Below are positions 1 to 8,499 of a stretch of DNA of 64,000 bases, in pieces. Position 1 is the stretch's first letter, and every line of letters begins with the position of its first letter. The translations under genes and the position numbers were made by a program. Origin of the DNA: Histomonas meleagridis (Eukaryota; Parabasalia; Tritrichomonadida; Dientamoebidae); assembly GCA_020186115.1 (NCBI GenBank), contig WSYJ01000105.1, positions 62,001 to 126,000 on the forward strand, read 5' to 3'. The notes below the pieces were generated by a model. The model saw only the letters and a program-made list of their open reading frames with translations. It had not been told where the DNA came from and did no database searches.

Positions 1-3
1 AAG

Positions 4-84
4 CCACTGGGTTTGTATCATTTTTGTGAATGTGAAATAGATTTTCCACAGATATTCTAACATTGAATCAATCTTTGAATGACA
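4..84. repeat. Dispersed repeat, copy A
   Basis: The first 80 bases align, at roughly three matches in four, with 43654-43736 on the same strand. Both contain CACTGGGTTT, then ATCATTTTTGTG, TGAAATA and GTCAATCT/ATCAATCT-type blocks in the same order. Neither copy holds a convincing reading frame. It is probably a short dispersed element or a relic of one; the left end is cut by the window edge. Confidence 0.4.
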
Positions 85-145
85 AACTCTTAAACATTTT
101 CAAATTTCCAAAAACAAAAAAGAAATTAAACAAAGTTTATTTATT

Positions 146-1042
146 TTACGGTTTTAATTTTTCTTTATCTGATTTTATCACCATTGCCTCTCTTACTTGC
201 AAATTTCTATCATAAGTTTCAGTATCCAATTGAAGCATATTAAAATCGTCAGCCATTTTCATAACAAACTCAATCATTTCGTTGTTTACATCTTTAACAT
301 CATTAACCTGAAACTGAAATCGAGCTATGAATCTCCCTTCTTCTCTCGTTTCAAATCTGTTCATGTCATTCATATCGATTGCTACAATTGAATTTGGATG
401 TTTTTGCTCATAATCTTTAATTAATTCAATAAAAGGTATTTTTGATGGCCCAAAATCTGTAAAAATTGTTTTGTTTAATCCTTCAATTTTTTCTTCGTTA
501 AGATTATATTCTTTGTATTCTCTCATAATTGAATTTCGATATGAGAAAATTGCTGTGTTTTTCATTAATGGCTCACATAAAAGTTCAAAGGTTATAACAT
601 CTTTTTTGCCTAAAATTTTGTCGTAAAGAATACCTAAAATATCACGACATTTCTGAAATTGGATACGAACAATTCCTCCTGTATAATATGTACGCCCAGT
701 TATATATGTATGATACATATGATTGGTAACTTTAAAGAATGTTTCTGGTACAATCATGAAATAATTACGCATTAATGTTCTAAATTGTTTTGAAAGTTCT
801 TCAACTTTTTTTTGTAAAATATTACCTCCAACAATATAAACCAAAATATACAATAGAATGATTAACCCAACAATTATTTCTCTGATTCCAAGAAGTTTAA
901 TTAAAGAAATAATTATCGGTTTTTTAGGGATTGTGGTTGGTTTTGGTTCTTTTTCAATGCTTTCTGGGTTGTCATCAAAAGGAAGTTGTTCTTCATCACA
1001 TGATGATATAATAAAAAATAAAAAGATTGCTTGAACAAACAT
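146..1042 (-). CDS. CCDC47: CCDC47-like ER membrane protein (PAT complex subunit, DUF1682)
   Basis: 298 residues from the ATG at 1042. The open frame extends to a GTG at 1060, but the ATG gives a clean signal peptide (MFVQAIFLFFIISS) followed by an acidic lumenal stretch. One transmembrane helix lies near residues 50-75 (IIVGLIILLYILVYIVGG). A cytosolic domain follows with the order seen in CCDC47: ITGR, a block of basic residues, DILG, an EGL-like segment and a C-terminal block rich in Asp/Arg/Lys. CCDC47 proteins chaperone multi-pass membrane proteins at the ER translocon. This protein lacks the long basic C-terminal coiled coil of the roughly 480-residue animal form. Two initiators, TCATA (1046-1050) and TCACA (1053-1057), sit just upstream on the minus strand. 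Assignment rests on topology and domain order, so it is good but not certain. Confidence 0.6.
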   Translation of the reverse strand: MFVQAIFLFFIISSCDEEQLPFDDNPESIEKEPKPTTIPKKPIIISLIKLLGIREIIVGLIILLYILVYIVGGNILQKKVEELSKQFRTLMRNYFMIVPETFFKVTNHMYHTYITGRTYYTGGIVRIQFQKCRDILGILYDKILGKKDVITFELLCEPLMKNTAIFSYRNSIMREYKEYNLNEEKIEGLNKTIFTDFGPSKIPFIELIKDYEQKHPNSIVAIDMNDMNRFETREEGRFIARFQFQVNDVKDVNNEMIEFVMKMADDFNMLQLDTETYDRNLQVREAMVIKSDKEKLKP

Positions 1043-1185
1043 ATTTATGAAATGTGACACGAAATAACGATCAAACGAAAACGTTTAACATATCATGAAG
1101 CAGGAAATATGTGTGAAGGAGCTTGAAAGCTTGAAATTCGGCGCCTAATTTTTATATTCCTTAAATTTTTATTAAAAATATAAGT

Positions 1186-1848
1186 TTATATTGGTATTTT
1201 GAGGAAAGCAGCTTCAATTCTCTCAGATATATTAACTTCTTCAAGTAATTCTAAGTTTGAAATTTCATTTGCAAGTTCTGAAAATTCTCCTTCCTTAAAG
1301 AAATGGTAAAATCTGTCAAGTTTTACATTTGGATCTATTCCTTCTTGACTCAATTTCCATGGAACAATTTGATCTTGTTCGTTGGATCGTGAACTTTCAC
1401 AATTAATTCCCCATGCAGACACAAGAGCAGTTCCTCCAACACGCAAAACTCTACATATTTCTTTAAGGCATTTAATCCGATGATCTTTAGAAGGAAAATG
1501 ATGTATCACGTGAATACATATGACGTGATCAAATGTGTTGTCTTGAAATGGAAGCATAAGTCCATTTCCACAGATTTCAGATGTGATTGAATTTGGATGT
1601 TGTTCATGTGAAAATTTGCATTGTTCAAAAATTGGATCAATACCAATGTCAATTATTTTATTGTTTATGCTAAGGTATCTCCCAGTACCACACCCTATAT
1701 CAAGGATCATTGAATTAGGTGGTAATGAAAAAATAAACTGTTCTATTGTTTTCCAACGATCATATTTGTTATTAGCGTAATGTGTACATAATGACTTGTA
1801 TGGTCTAAAAACAAATTTTTCTTCGATTTCCTCTGAGGTTTTATTCAT
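1186..1848 (-). CDS. TRM9: Trm9/ALKBH8-like tRNA wobble-uridine methyltransferase
   Basis: 220 residues from the ATG at 1848; the frame runs on to a TTG at 1872 that I reject. It is a class I SAM-dependent methyltransferase. Motif I is ILDIGCGTGRYL (about residues 46-57), the acidic loop follows as IGIDP, and motif IV is FDHVICIHVIHHF. The HVIHH and the later VSAWG...QDQIVPWK segment match the Trm9 family, where the equivalent reads AVVHH and VWA...QDVLVPW. Trm9 with Trm112 methylates 5-carboxymethyluridine at tRNA position 34. No Trm112 gene is seen in the window. It is divergent from the UFD1-like gene, with about 100 bp between the two ATGs, so they probably share a promoter. Confidence 0.75.
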   Translation of the reverse strand: MNKTSEEIEEKFVFRPYKSLCTHYANNKYDRWKTIEQFIFSLPPNSMILDIGCGTGRYLSINNKIIDIGIDPIFEQCKFSHEQHPNSITSEICGNGLMLPFQDNTFDHVICIHVIHHFPSKDHRIKCLKEICRVLRVGGTALVSAWGINCESSRSNEQDQIVPWKLSQEGIDPNVKLDRFYHFFKEGEFSELANEISNLELLEEVNISERIEAAFLKIPI

Positions 1849-1950
1849 TATGTCATTTTTTAATTTATTCAATGTCTATTCTTTTTGAAACAAAATATAT
1901 GACAGTAATTTTTATCAAAAGTTGATGTGATGTGAAAAATTCGTTAATTA

Positions 1951-2583
1951 ATGAGGGTTCAAAATACCTTTCTTGCTGTTTCCCCAGAGACATTTGGTGA
2001 TCCAAGTCTTAATTACAAAGGAAAAGTTATCCTTCCTGAATTAATTCTTCATTTTATTGAGAAAAATAATATACAAAAGCCAATTCTATTATTTTCAATC
2101 AAAAATCCAATCACAAACCAAGAAGTAGCTGCAGGTGTTGAATCCTTTAATTCAGATGTTGTTTCATGTGTTATACCCAAGTGGATGATGGAAACGATTA
2201 ACATTGAAGAAAATGATAAAGTAATTGTTTCTCTTGTAGATTTACCTCCTGCAGAATCATTGACACTTCAACCATTAACAAATGAATTTCCATCTGCAGT
2301 TCAAACAGTTCTTCAAGTTGCACTTCGACCTTTTCCTTGCCTAACAATTGGTTCCATTCTCCCTCTTTCAATATTCAACAAAATACATCAAGTTAAAGTA
2401 CTTTATGTGGAACCTCCAAAGATGGCGTCAACATTTAATGTTGATGTAAATCTCGAAATGATTCCTTCTCCAGATAAGATCCAGGAATTTTTAACTCATA
2501 ATTGGGGAGAAGAAGAAGATTGTTATGAACCAAAAAGTAAAGCCCCAAATAAATTCATTGGAAAACCACACTCTCTTCGTTGA
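1951..2583 (+). CDS. UFD1: UFD1-like ubiquitin-fusion degradation protein
   Basis: 210 residues. The sequence follows the UFD1 double-psi-barrel domain: GKVILPELILHFI near the start, a GVESF...VVSCVIPKWMMETINIEENDKV segment (GVLEF...CYLPHWMM...EEG in human UFD1), then SLTLQPLTNEF and an ALRPFPCLTIG block equivalent to ALRNFACLTTGD. The end carries a short acidic, basic tail (NWGEEEDCYEPK) but not the long C-terminal region that binds Npl4 and p97 in animals (about 307 residues). UFD1 feeds ubiquitinated clients to Cdc48/p97, including those of ER-associated degradation. No classic initiator is visible before this ATG. Confidence 0.8.
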   Translation: MRVQNTFLAVSPETFGDPSLNYKGKVILPELILHFIEKNNIQKPILLFSIKNPITNQEVAAGVESFNSDVVSCVIPKWMMETINIEENDKVIVSLVDLPPAESLTLQPLTNEFPSAVQTVLQVALRPFPCLTIGSILPLSIFNKIHQVKVLYVEPPKMASTFNVDVNLEMIPSPDKIQEFLTHNWGEEEDCYEPKSKAPNKFIGKPHSLR

Positions 2584-2988
2584 TAATATAAGTTTTAGTA
2601 AGCGGATTTTTTATTTTTAATAAAATTTATTTTGAATAATTTTCCTTTTCCAAATACAATATGTCTGTTTTAACTTTAAATAAGTTGTTAGTGATTATCA
2701 ATCAGAAAGTAATGATCAAAGAAATTATTTTTATGTTCACATAAATTTTAAACATTTTCATAACAAACATATATAAACTTTAAAAAATGTTGTGGTTTCT
2801 AAAAATTGGAGGATGTTCAAAGGAGATTTTCATCATTGATGCAGATATTTACTGTTTTATTCACAAAAATTTATTTAGTGATGATATAATAAAATAAATA
2901 ATTCAAATATATGCACAATTAAAATAATCAATTATGTTTTTATTTGAGATTGAGTTAAAAGTTGTAAATTAAAAAAATTATTTTCCTT
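2584..2988. other. Intergenic, AT-rich, no gene seen
   Basis: About 405 bp between the UFD1-like and BspA-like genes. It is very AT-rich with stops in all frames. I see no repeat, RNA gene or clear TCAYW initiator close to the downstream ATG at 2989. Confidence 0.5.
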
Positions 2989-4296
2989 ATGGTACTAATT
3001 TCTTTTATTCTTATCTTCTTTGTTATGATTTATCATTCTCAGTGTTTAATGGAAATTAAATTTTCCGAAATAAATAAAATCAAAAAAAATGATTATATTG
3101 GAAAAATACCTGATAGTGTTATCATTTGGTATGGAGTTTATAAAATTGGAAAAGATGCATTTAACTCATGGAAAGAATTAACAAATGTTACAATATGGCA
3201 TTCTACAAAAATTATTGGGGAAGGTGCCTTTAGAAACTGTATTAACTTAAAAACCATTTTCTTTGGTAAACAGATTGTTTTCATCGGAAATTATGCATTT
3301 CAAAACTGTGTTTCTTTAGAAAATATCATCCTATCTGATTCCATTCAAGAAATCGGTAAAGAAGCATTTGAAACTTGTTCAAGTGCTAAAAATATTTTGA
3401 TCGGAAAAAATGTTAAGGAAATAGGAGATTTGACATTTGCTTTTTGTGTATCAATTAAACATATGATAATACCAAATTCAGTTCAAAAAATAGGTGTTGG
3501 ACTTTTTAAAGAATGTAGAGAATTGATATCAATTGATATTGGATGTAGCATTAAAAAAATTGATAATTTAATGTTTGCAGAATGTTGGGAATTATTAGAG
3601 GTTAAAATTCCTTTCTTGGTTAAAGGTATATGTAGTCAAGCCTTTATTAACTGCATTAAGTTAAATAAGATTAAAATTGGCATATCAGTATCAGAAATTG
3701 CATTTGATGCATTTAAGGGATGCAAATCTTTAGCTTTCTTTGAAGTAGATCAATATAATGAAGATTTTTTATGTTATGAAAATGATGGAGTTTTATATGC
3801 CAAAGATCATATATTTTTACAACGCTTTCCACCAGGGAAAAAAGTTGAAAATTATACTATTCATCAAAATGTAAAATTAATTTCTCCTTTTTGTTTTCTT
3901 GACTGCATATATATAAAATTTATTCATCTGAACGATAAAATATGGGTGATAGGTAATTTCGCATTTAAAGGGTGTATTAATTTATTACAAATATTATTAC
4001 CACATTCAACAAGATCAATTGGTGTTTCATCATTTGAAAATTGTGTAAAATTACATACAGTTCAATTTGGTAATAATACTGATATGATTAACTCATTTGC
4101 ATTTTATAAATGTTATTCACTAAAGTGCATTTATTATTTAGGTGACAAAGAACCAGCAATACTTAATAACTCATTTTTAGAAATAAATATATCTACAATA
4201 ATTGTGAAGCCTTCATACACAAGTGAAAAGTTTGGAAACTTTAGTGTCTTCAAAGGTGATTCATTTGAAGATTGTCCACCAATATCAACTGATTAA
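2989..4296 (+). CDS. BspA-like secreted leucine-rich repeat protein (LRR_5)
   Basis: 435 residues beginning with a cleavable signal peptide (VLISFILIFFVMIYHSQC). The rest is about 14 LRR_5 units of roughly 23 residues with the pattern IGxxAFxxCxxLxxIxIPxSVxxIG; examples are IGEGAFRNCINL, IGNYAFQNC, IGKEAFETC and IGNFAFKGCINL. This is the Treponema pallidum TpLRR/BspA family, which is greatly expanded in trichomonads and includes surface proteins implicated in host or bacterial contact. There is no C-terminal transmembrane helix here, so a secreted form is likely. Conserved Cys in most repeats is typical. The stop codon is followed by AAA (TAAAA), fitting the trichomonad TAAA poly(A) signal that overlaps the stop. 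Confidence 0.85.
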   Translation: MVLISFILIFFVMIYHSQCLMEIKFSEINKIKKNDYIGKIPDSVIIWYGVYKIGKDAFNSWKELTNVTIWHSTKIIGEGAFRNCINLKTIFFGKQIVFIGNYAFQNCVSLENIILSDSIQEIGKEAFETCSSAKNILIGKNVKEIGDLTFAFCVSIKHMIIPNSVQKIGVGLFKECRELISIDIGCSIKKIDNLMFAECWELLEVKIPFLVKGICSQAFINCIKLNKIKIGISVSEIAFDAFKGCKSLAFFEVDQYNEDFLCYENDGVLYAKDHIFLQRFPPGKKVENYTIHQNVKLISPFCFLDCIYIKFIHLNDKIWVIGNFAFKGCINLLQILLPHSTRSIGVSSFENCVKLHTVQFGNNTDMINSFAFYKCYSLKCIYYLGDKEPAILNNSFLEINISTIIVKPSYTSEKFGNFSVFKGDSFEDCPPISTD

Positions 4297-4489
4297 AAAC
4301 CAAATATATATTTATATATATTTGAAATAATTTTGTTATTTATATAATAAATAACATATAAATCCAATAAACTTTTTCCAATACTCAAAATATATTTTTA
4401 ATTTCACGACAATAATATACAAATAAACAAATTATTTATTCAGCATATGTTCATTAACAGTATTTAACTCAAAACAAAATTTATATAAT

Positions 4490-5647
4490 TCAAATGAATC
4501 TATTCGCAGATCCGACCTCAGTCCATTCTTCTCTTGTCATACAAAACGAAGGGAAACATTCTGAAGAAGCGAATATTGAACCACCGACCCAAGTTGCGAA
4601 TTCGCCTGCTGCCTCTCTACATTTTGGCAATATAACGTTTGGTTTTATGTTATTTGGCGCAACTTTTTCCACTTCGATTTTTAATCTATTTCTAAATCCT
4701 TTTAAATTTGATAATCCGCCTCCAGTTACAATTGATTTCCAGAGAACATTTTGATACTCTTCTGGTGTAGCATTAATTGCGTCTTTAATTAATTCTTGTA
4801 AAGGTGTTTCTTCTTCCCAATAAAAATTCGATATATAATTCATTTCGTTTTCTAAATCAATTGGAACTTTTCCGGGCATAAAATATATGTTATCAAGAAT
4901 TGTTGTGTTTTCTGTAGGAACATCAAACTTTAAATTCGATTTTATCATGTCAATTAATAGATCCATACGACAAAATTGTAATTGACTTTCTGTAATGAAA
5001 GCATTCGGATCAATGATTTCGCGATGTGTATGGATGTTTTTACCATGGTCAGTAAGCATACGATATAATAAAAATGAGAGATCTTTGCCACCATATGTAT
5101 GAATGCGTATCCCACTGCGATATGGATGTCCTTCTATTATTGGAACAGCTCGAAGACAACTCCACCCAAAGTCAACAACGAGACCTGTATGAATGCCATG
5201 GGAATAGCATGTAAGTGACGAGTCATGTTGGAAGCCTAGACGTGGATGGTATCCAAAATCAAAGGCTATTTCGGCAAGATGATTTTGTTTGTCTTCAAGT
5301 GCTTTGGCATTTTGTGTGTTGCAAATGGCTACTGTAGGTTGAGAAAATAGAACTGACCAATTAGTTGGTTCAATTTCTCCAAAACAATATGAATAGGTCC
5401 AATCTAAAAAAGTGGTAAGACCTTCAGAATTTTCATCTTCCATGGGTTTTATTTCAAGACCTGCAACACATTTAGTAAGCCATTCTTTTTCAAACTGATA
5501 TTGAATATCCCCATTTTCTAAACTTTGAACTGCATACCAGGATGGTGGAGCATATAAGGGGTAAAGATCGCCTGCATATCCAAGCTTAACTGAAGCTGAT
5601 CCTATATCATAAACTAATGCTTGATTGGTATTTTTTACTAAGTTCAT
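4490..5647 (-). CDS. Actin-related protein, Arp4-like
   Basis: 385 residues from the ATG at 5647. The frame continues upstream to a TTG at 5719, but an initiator (TCACT, 5655-5659 on the minus strand) lies only 8 bp upstream of this ATG, so transcription would begin after the TTG. Actin-fold motifs: VYDIGSASVKLGYAG (phosphate 1 loop), GLVVDFGWSCLRAVP (phosphate 2, degenerate), SIVTGGGLSNLKGF and WVGGSIFASSECF near the C-terminus. The family's typical Gly-rich phosphate 2 motif is altered, so ATP hydrolysis is doubtful. The C-terminal WVGGSIFAS with a shortened tail and the YAGD start are closest to Arp4/BAF53, a nuclear subunit of INO80, SWR1 and NuA4-type complexes. The ARP class is secure; the Arp4 subtype is an inference. 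Confidence 0.75.
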   Translation of the reverse strand: MNLVKNTNQALVYDIGSASVKLGYAGDLYPLYAPPSWYAVQSLENGDIQYQFEKEWLTKCVAGLEIKPMEDENSEGLTTFLDWTYSYCFGEIEPTNWSVLFSQPTVAICNTQNAKALEDKQNHLAEIAFDFGYHPRLGFQHDSSLTCYSHGIHTGLVVDFGWSCLRAVPIIEGHPYRSGIRIHTYGGKDLSFLLYRMLTDHGKNIHTHREIIDPNAFITESQLQFCRMDLLIDMIKSNLKFDVPTENTTILDNIYFMPGKVPIDLENEMNYISNFYWEEETPLQELIKDAINATPEEYQNVLWKSIVTGGGLSNLKGFRNRLKIEVEKVAPNNIKPNVILPKCREAAGEFATWVGGSIFASSECFPSFCMTREEWTEVGSANRFI

Positions 5648-5654
5648 GAGTTGA

Positions 5655-5659
5655 AGTGA
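5655..5659 (-). promoter_or_regulatory. Initiator (TCACT) of the Arp4-like gene
   Basis: TCACT on the minus strand fits the trichomonad initiator TCA+1 Py (A/T) and lies 8 bp before the ATG at 5647. It decides between this ATG and the upstream TTG-started frame. Confidence 0.55.
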
Positions 5660-6589
5660 GGATGGAAAAAAAATTGGCAATAATTTTTGTATATTTTTAT
5701 TTTTGGCAAAATAGAACAAATGCTACTTTGTTTTACTCATTCATCTGTCTTTCATTTTAATTGCTGAAATGATAGGAAATTGATAAAAAAGTTGAAGGAA
5801 TTAGAATTAGTTATATGCCAAATTGAGATGATGATAAACAACATATTTAAAAAGCTGAAACATACTGAACAATATTACACTTATTGAAGCTCATGCATGA
5901 ATGCAAACATGAAATATAGGCAAATATACTTATCTACTTTAACAAATTTATACATACCAATCAAAAAAATGATCATTTTAATTTTATTCATATTAATTAA
6001 TGAAAAATATAGATCAAATGCAAGTTGTCGCCTTTTGCCTCTTAAGCAACCGCAAATATAGAAAAACATGAATATCAACGTTTTTTCGAGTTAACTAGAT
6101 GTGAAATTATGAAATAAAATTGTTTCTCCGATATAAATTATATATTGCTTTTAATGGTTTTATGATATCATAATTTATTAAAATGATTTCATCTTCATAA
6201 TTTTTTATATAAATAATTTTAACCTTGAAATTTTTTATTAAAAAAAATATTTGGTGTGTAAAAAAGTGCATCTATCCCTATAATAATCATAAAATTTATA
6301 TAATTTTGATGATGCAAGATGTGATAATAGTATATTATGGGATACTGTCACTGCATTTTAGGTTGGAGCTCTTTAAGGGTAATTTTTATTCAAAATTCAA
6401 TCAAACCATTCCAACCTAAAGTAAAGTTACTGTAACATTCGAATAACAATCGCGATTATCAGTATGTCCCGACATTTGCTGACTTCGATATATCTAAACA
6501 CTTTTGAAAAAGATTATTAAGGACAGCCCTTAAGAAAAATTGGTAAATAGTGCAACAAATTTGGAAAAAGTTACAAATTTTTCCCCTAT
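5660..6589. other. Intergenic, AT-rich, with a hairpin-forming repeat
   Basis: About 930 bp without a credible gene. Short open frames at 5881-6078 and 6225-6419 have no protein-like features. The only structure seen is the inverted repeat listed at 6341-6436. Confidence 0.5.
6341..6436. repeat. Imperfect inverted repeat with TTTAGGTTGGA core
   Basis: The left arm 6341-6367 and right arm 6409-6436 are complementary at about 20 of 27 positions, with a perfect TTTAGGTTGGA/TCCAACCTAAA core. They enclose a loop of roughly 40 bp. It could be a small foldback element (MITE) or encode a stem-loop RNA. No target-site duplication is obvious. Confidence 0.35.
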
Positions 6590-7489
6590 TCTAAAAGTAA
6601 TTTAACTATTTCTGTATGACCATTCCAAGATGCAAATATAAATGCTGTTTTAAATTGTTTTAATATTTTCCAAATATTATTTTGAAATATCATATTATTT
6701 AAAAATACTTTAAATAAAACAAATAAATATCTTTAGCATTAATATCAATTCCTTCTTGTTCAAGAAGTAGTTTAACTATTTCTGTATAACCTTTTTCAGA
6801 TTCATAAATTAGTGCTGTATTAAATAATTTAAATAATTTCCAAATATTATTTTGAAATATAAAATTATTAAAATAAATTTCAAATAAAACAAATAAAAAT
6901 TTTTAGCACTAATATCAATTCCTTTTCGCTTTAAAATGTATGTAACTAGTTCAATATTTGAAAATGAAGCAAAAACTAAATTATTTACTGGAAGTTGATT
7001 ATTTTTATGGAAATATTTTACAAGAAAAATATTTTCAATTTTTGCTTCTTCATTAATGATATTTTCATTAATTTTCATTCCTTCTTTTTCTAAATATGTA
7101 AAAATTTCATAATTAAAATATGAAATGCATTTTTCTCCTAATTTTTTTAATTTATTAATATCTTCAATTTTATTTTCATAAAAATATTTAAAGATCTCAT
7201 TATGATGAAACATAATTGCTGTTTCATATGCACCTTCAAATGATGAATTATTTTGTTCACATATATGAATAATTTCTTCATTTCCACCTGCAACAGCGTA
7301 TTTACCTGTTTTTTCTACATTAGCACCATTCATAAGTAAATATTTAAAACATTTAACTGATGAAAAAAACGCTGCATAATCAATTAATGCAATATTTCTT
7401 TGATTAATAAATGAACATCTTTCATAAAGTGATGGTTCAATTGTTTGATTAAAATCAAAATTATCTCGTGATGATATTTCTTGAAGATT
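6590..7489 (-). pseudogene. DUF3447/ankyrin protein, N-terminally truncated
   Basis: Reading on the minus strand from about 7489, the frame encodes the DUF3447 region LQEISSRDNFDFNQTI...PSLYERCSFIN...LIDYAAFFSS...YLLMNG (before the first ATG at 7333), then TGKYAVAGGNEEIIHICEQN and ankyrin-like repeats ending KGIDISAK. The roughly 200-residue N-terminal domain found in the copies at 21935 and 52226 is missing. Downstream, two ankyrin units (EIVKLLLEQEGIDINAK type) continue to about 6595, but a 170-bp module with an AT-rich frame-breaking segment separates them. The 5' end abuts an oppositely oriented copy at 7490, so the gene has no start of its own. Confidence 0.7.
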
Positions 7490-8190
7490 TTATTAATGGA
7501 GAAAATGTTTCTTTAATTGATTATGCATCATTTTTTTCTTCTATTAAATGTTTTAAACATTTACTTATGAATGGTTCTAAAATAGATAACACAGGTAAAT
7601 ATGCAGTTGCATGTGGAAATGAAGAAATTATCCATTTATGTGAACGAAATCATTCATCATTTGAAGATGCATATGAAGCAGCAATTATATTTCATCATAA
7701 TTATATCTTTAAATATCTTTATGAAAATAAATTAGAAGAAAAATCAGATAATGATTTGATAGTTTATTGTATTAACAGTGGAAATTATGAAGTTCTTTCA
7801 TTTTTAGAAGAAAAAGGAATGATAATTAATGAAAATAATATTAATGAGACAGCAAAGATTGGAAACTTATATTTTATTAAACATTTTCTCAAAAATACAA
7901 AAATTCCAAAAAATATTTTAATTTTTGGTATGGAATCAAGTAATGTTGAACTTGTCAAATATATTTGAACAAAATGGAATTGATATTAATGCTAAAAGTA
8001 TTTATTTTAATAATTTAAAATTTAAAAAAAAAATATTTTGGAAATTATTTAAATTTTTTATGACAGCACTTACATTAGCATCTGAAAAAAGTTATACAGA
8101 AATAGTTGAATTACTAAAAGGTCTAATTAAATCGGTTTCAATGACACATCATAAATTTTATAAAATACCTTATCTTTTCGCATGTTGAAG
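7490..8190 (+). pseudogene. DUF3447/ankyrin protein, N-terminally truncated, frameshifted
   Basis: The homologous part begins abruptly at FINGENVSLIDYASFFSS, the middle of the DUF3447 region. Its apparent start (ATG 7471) is supplied by the antisense of the neighbouring minus-strand copy. The frame runs LLMNGSKIDNTGKYAVACGNEEIIHLCERN and on to NVELVKYI* at 7968. It is then broken by a small indel, and EQNGIDINAKSIYFNNLK...TALTLASEKSYTEIVELLKG continues in another frame to 8188. In this copy the segment between INAK and TAL is in frame and open, unlike most other copies in the window. Very probably not a functional gene. Confidence 0.65.
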
Positions 8191-8499
8191 TTTTTTCATT
8201 AACAAACAACTATTGATATCAATGTGTTTGTTGTTCCCTGTATTTCTTAGATTCTTTGCTTTATTGGTTCGAGTTCTTTTTTCTTTTTTTTCAACTTTTC
8301 GATCTCATCATCCAATCTCTCTGAGCAAATTTGTTTTCGTTTTCTTATTCTTACGTACTAATAAATTGTTGTTCGAAAAAAACGATACAATAGTAATTGT
8401 GAGTACTTTGTCAGTTTATTTAATCAGATCTACCAGACCTCTGAATTTTCACTGTTGTAAAACCGAAGAACAACAACGGTTATATTGCGGTAGCTAAAA
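8191..8499. other. 5' flank of the WASHC2 gene
   Basis: About 310 bp before the WASHC2 ATG. A TCACT initiator-like element occurs near 8445 (within TTTTCACTGTTG), about 55 bp before the ATG. ACAACGGTT at about 8474 resembles the CGGTT boxes in front of other genes here. The 94-codon open frame at 8213-8497 is T-rich and not protein-like. Confidence 0.35.

Noticed and set aside
8260-8285. tRNA T-loop-like GGTTCGAGTTC
   Set aside because: No matching acceptor, D or anticodon arms can be folded around it.
8213-8497. 94-codon frame before WASHC2
   Set aside because: T-rich promoter sequence and no credible start context.
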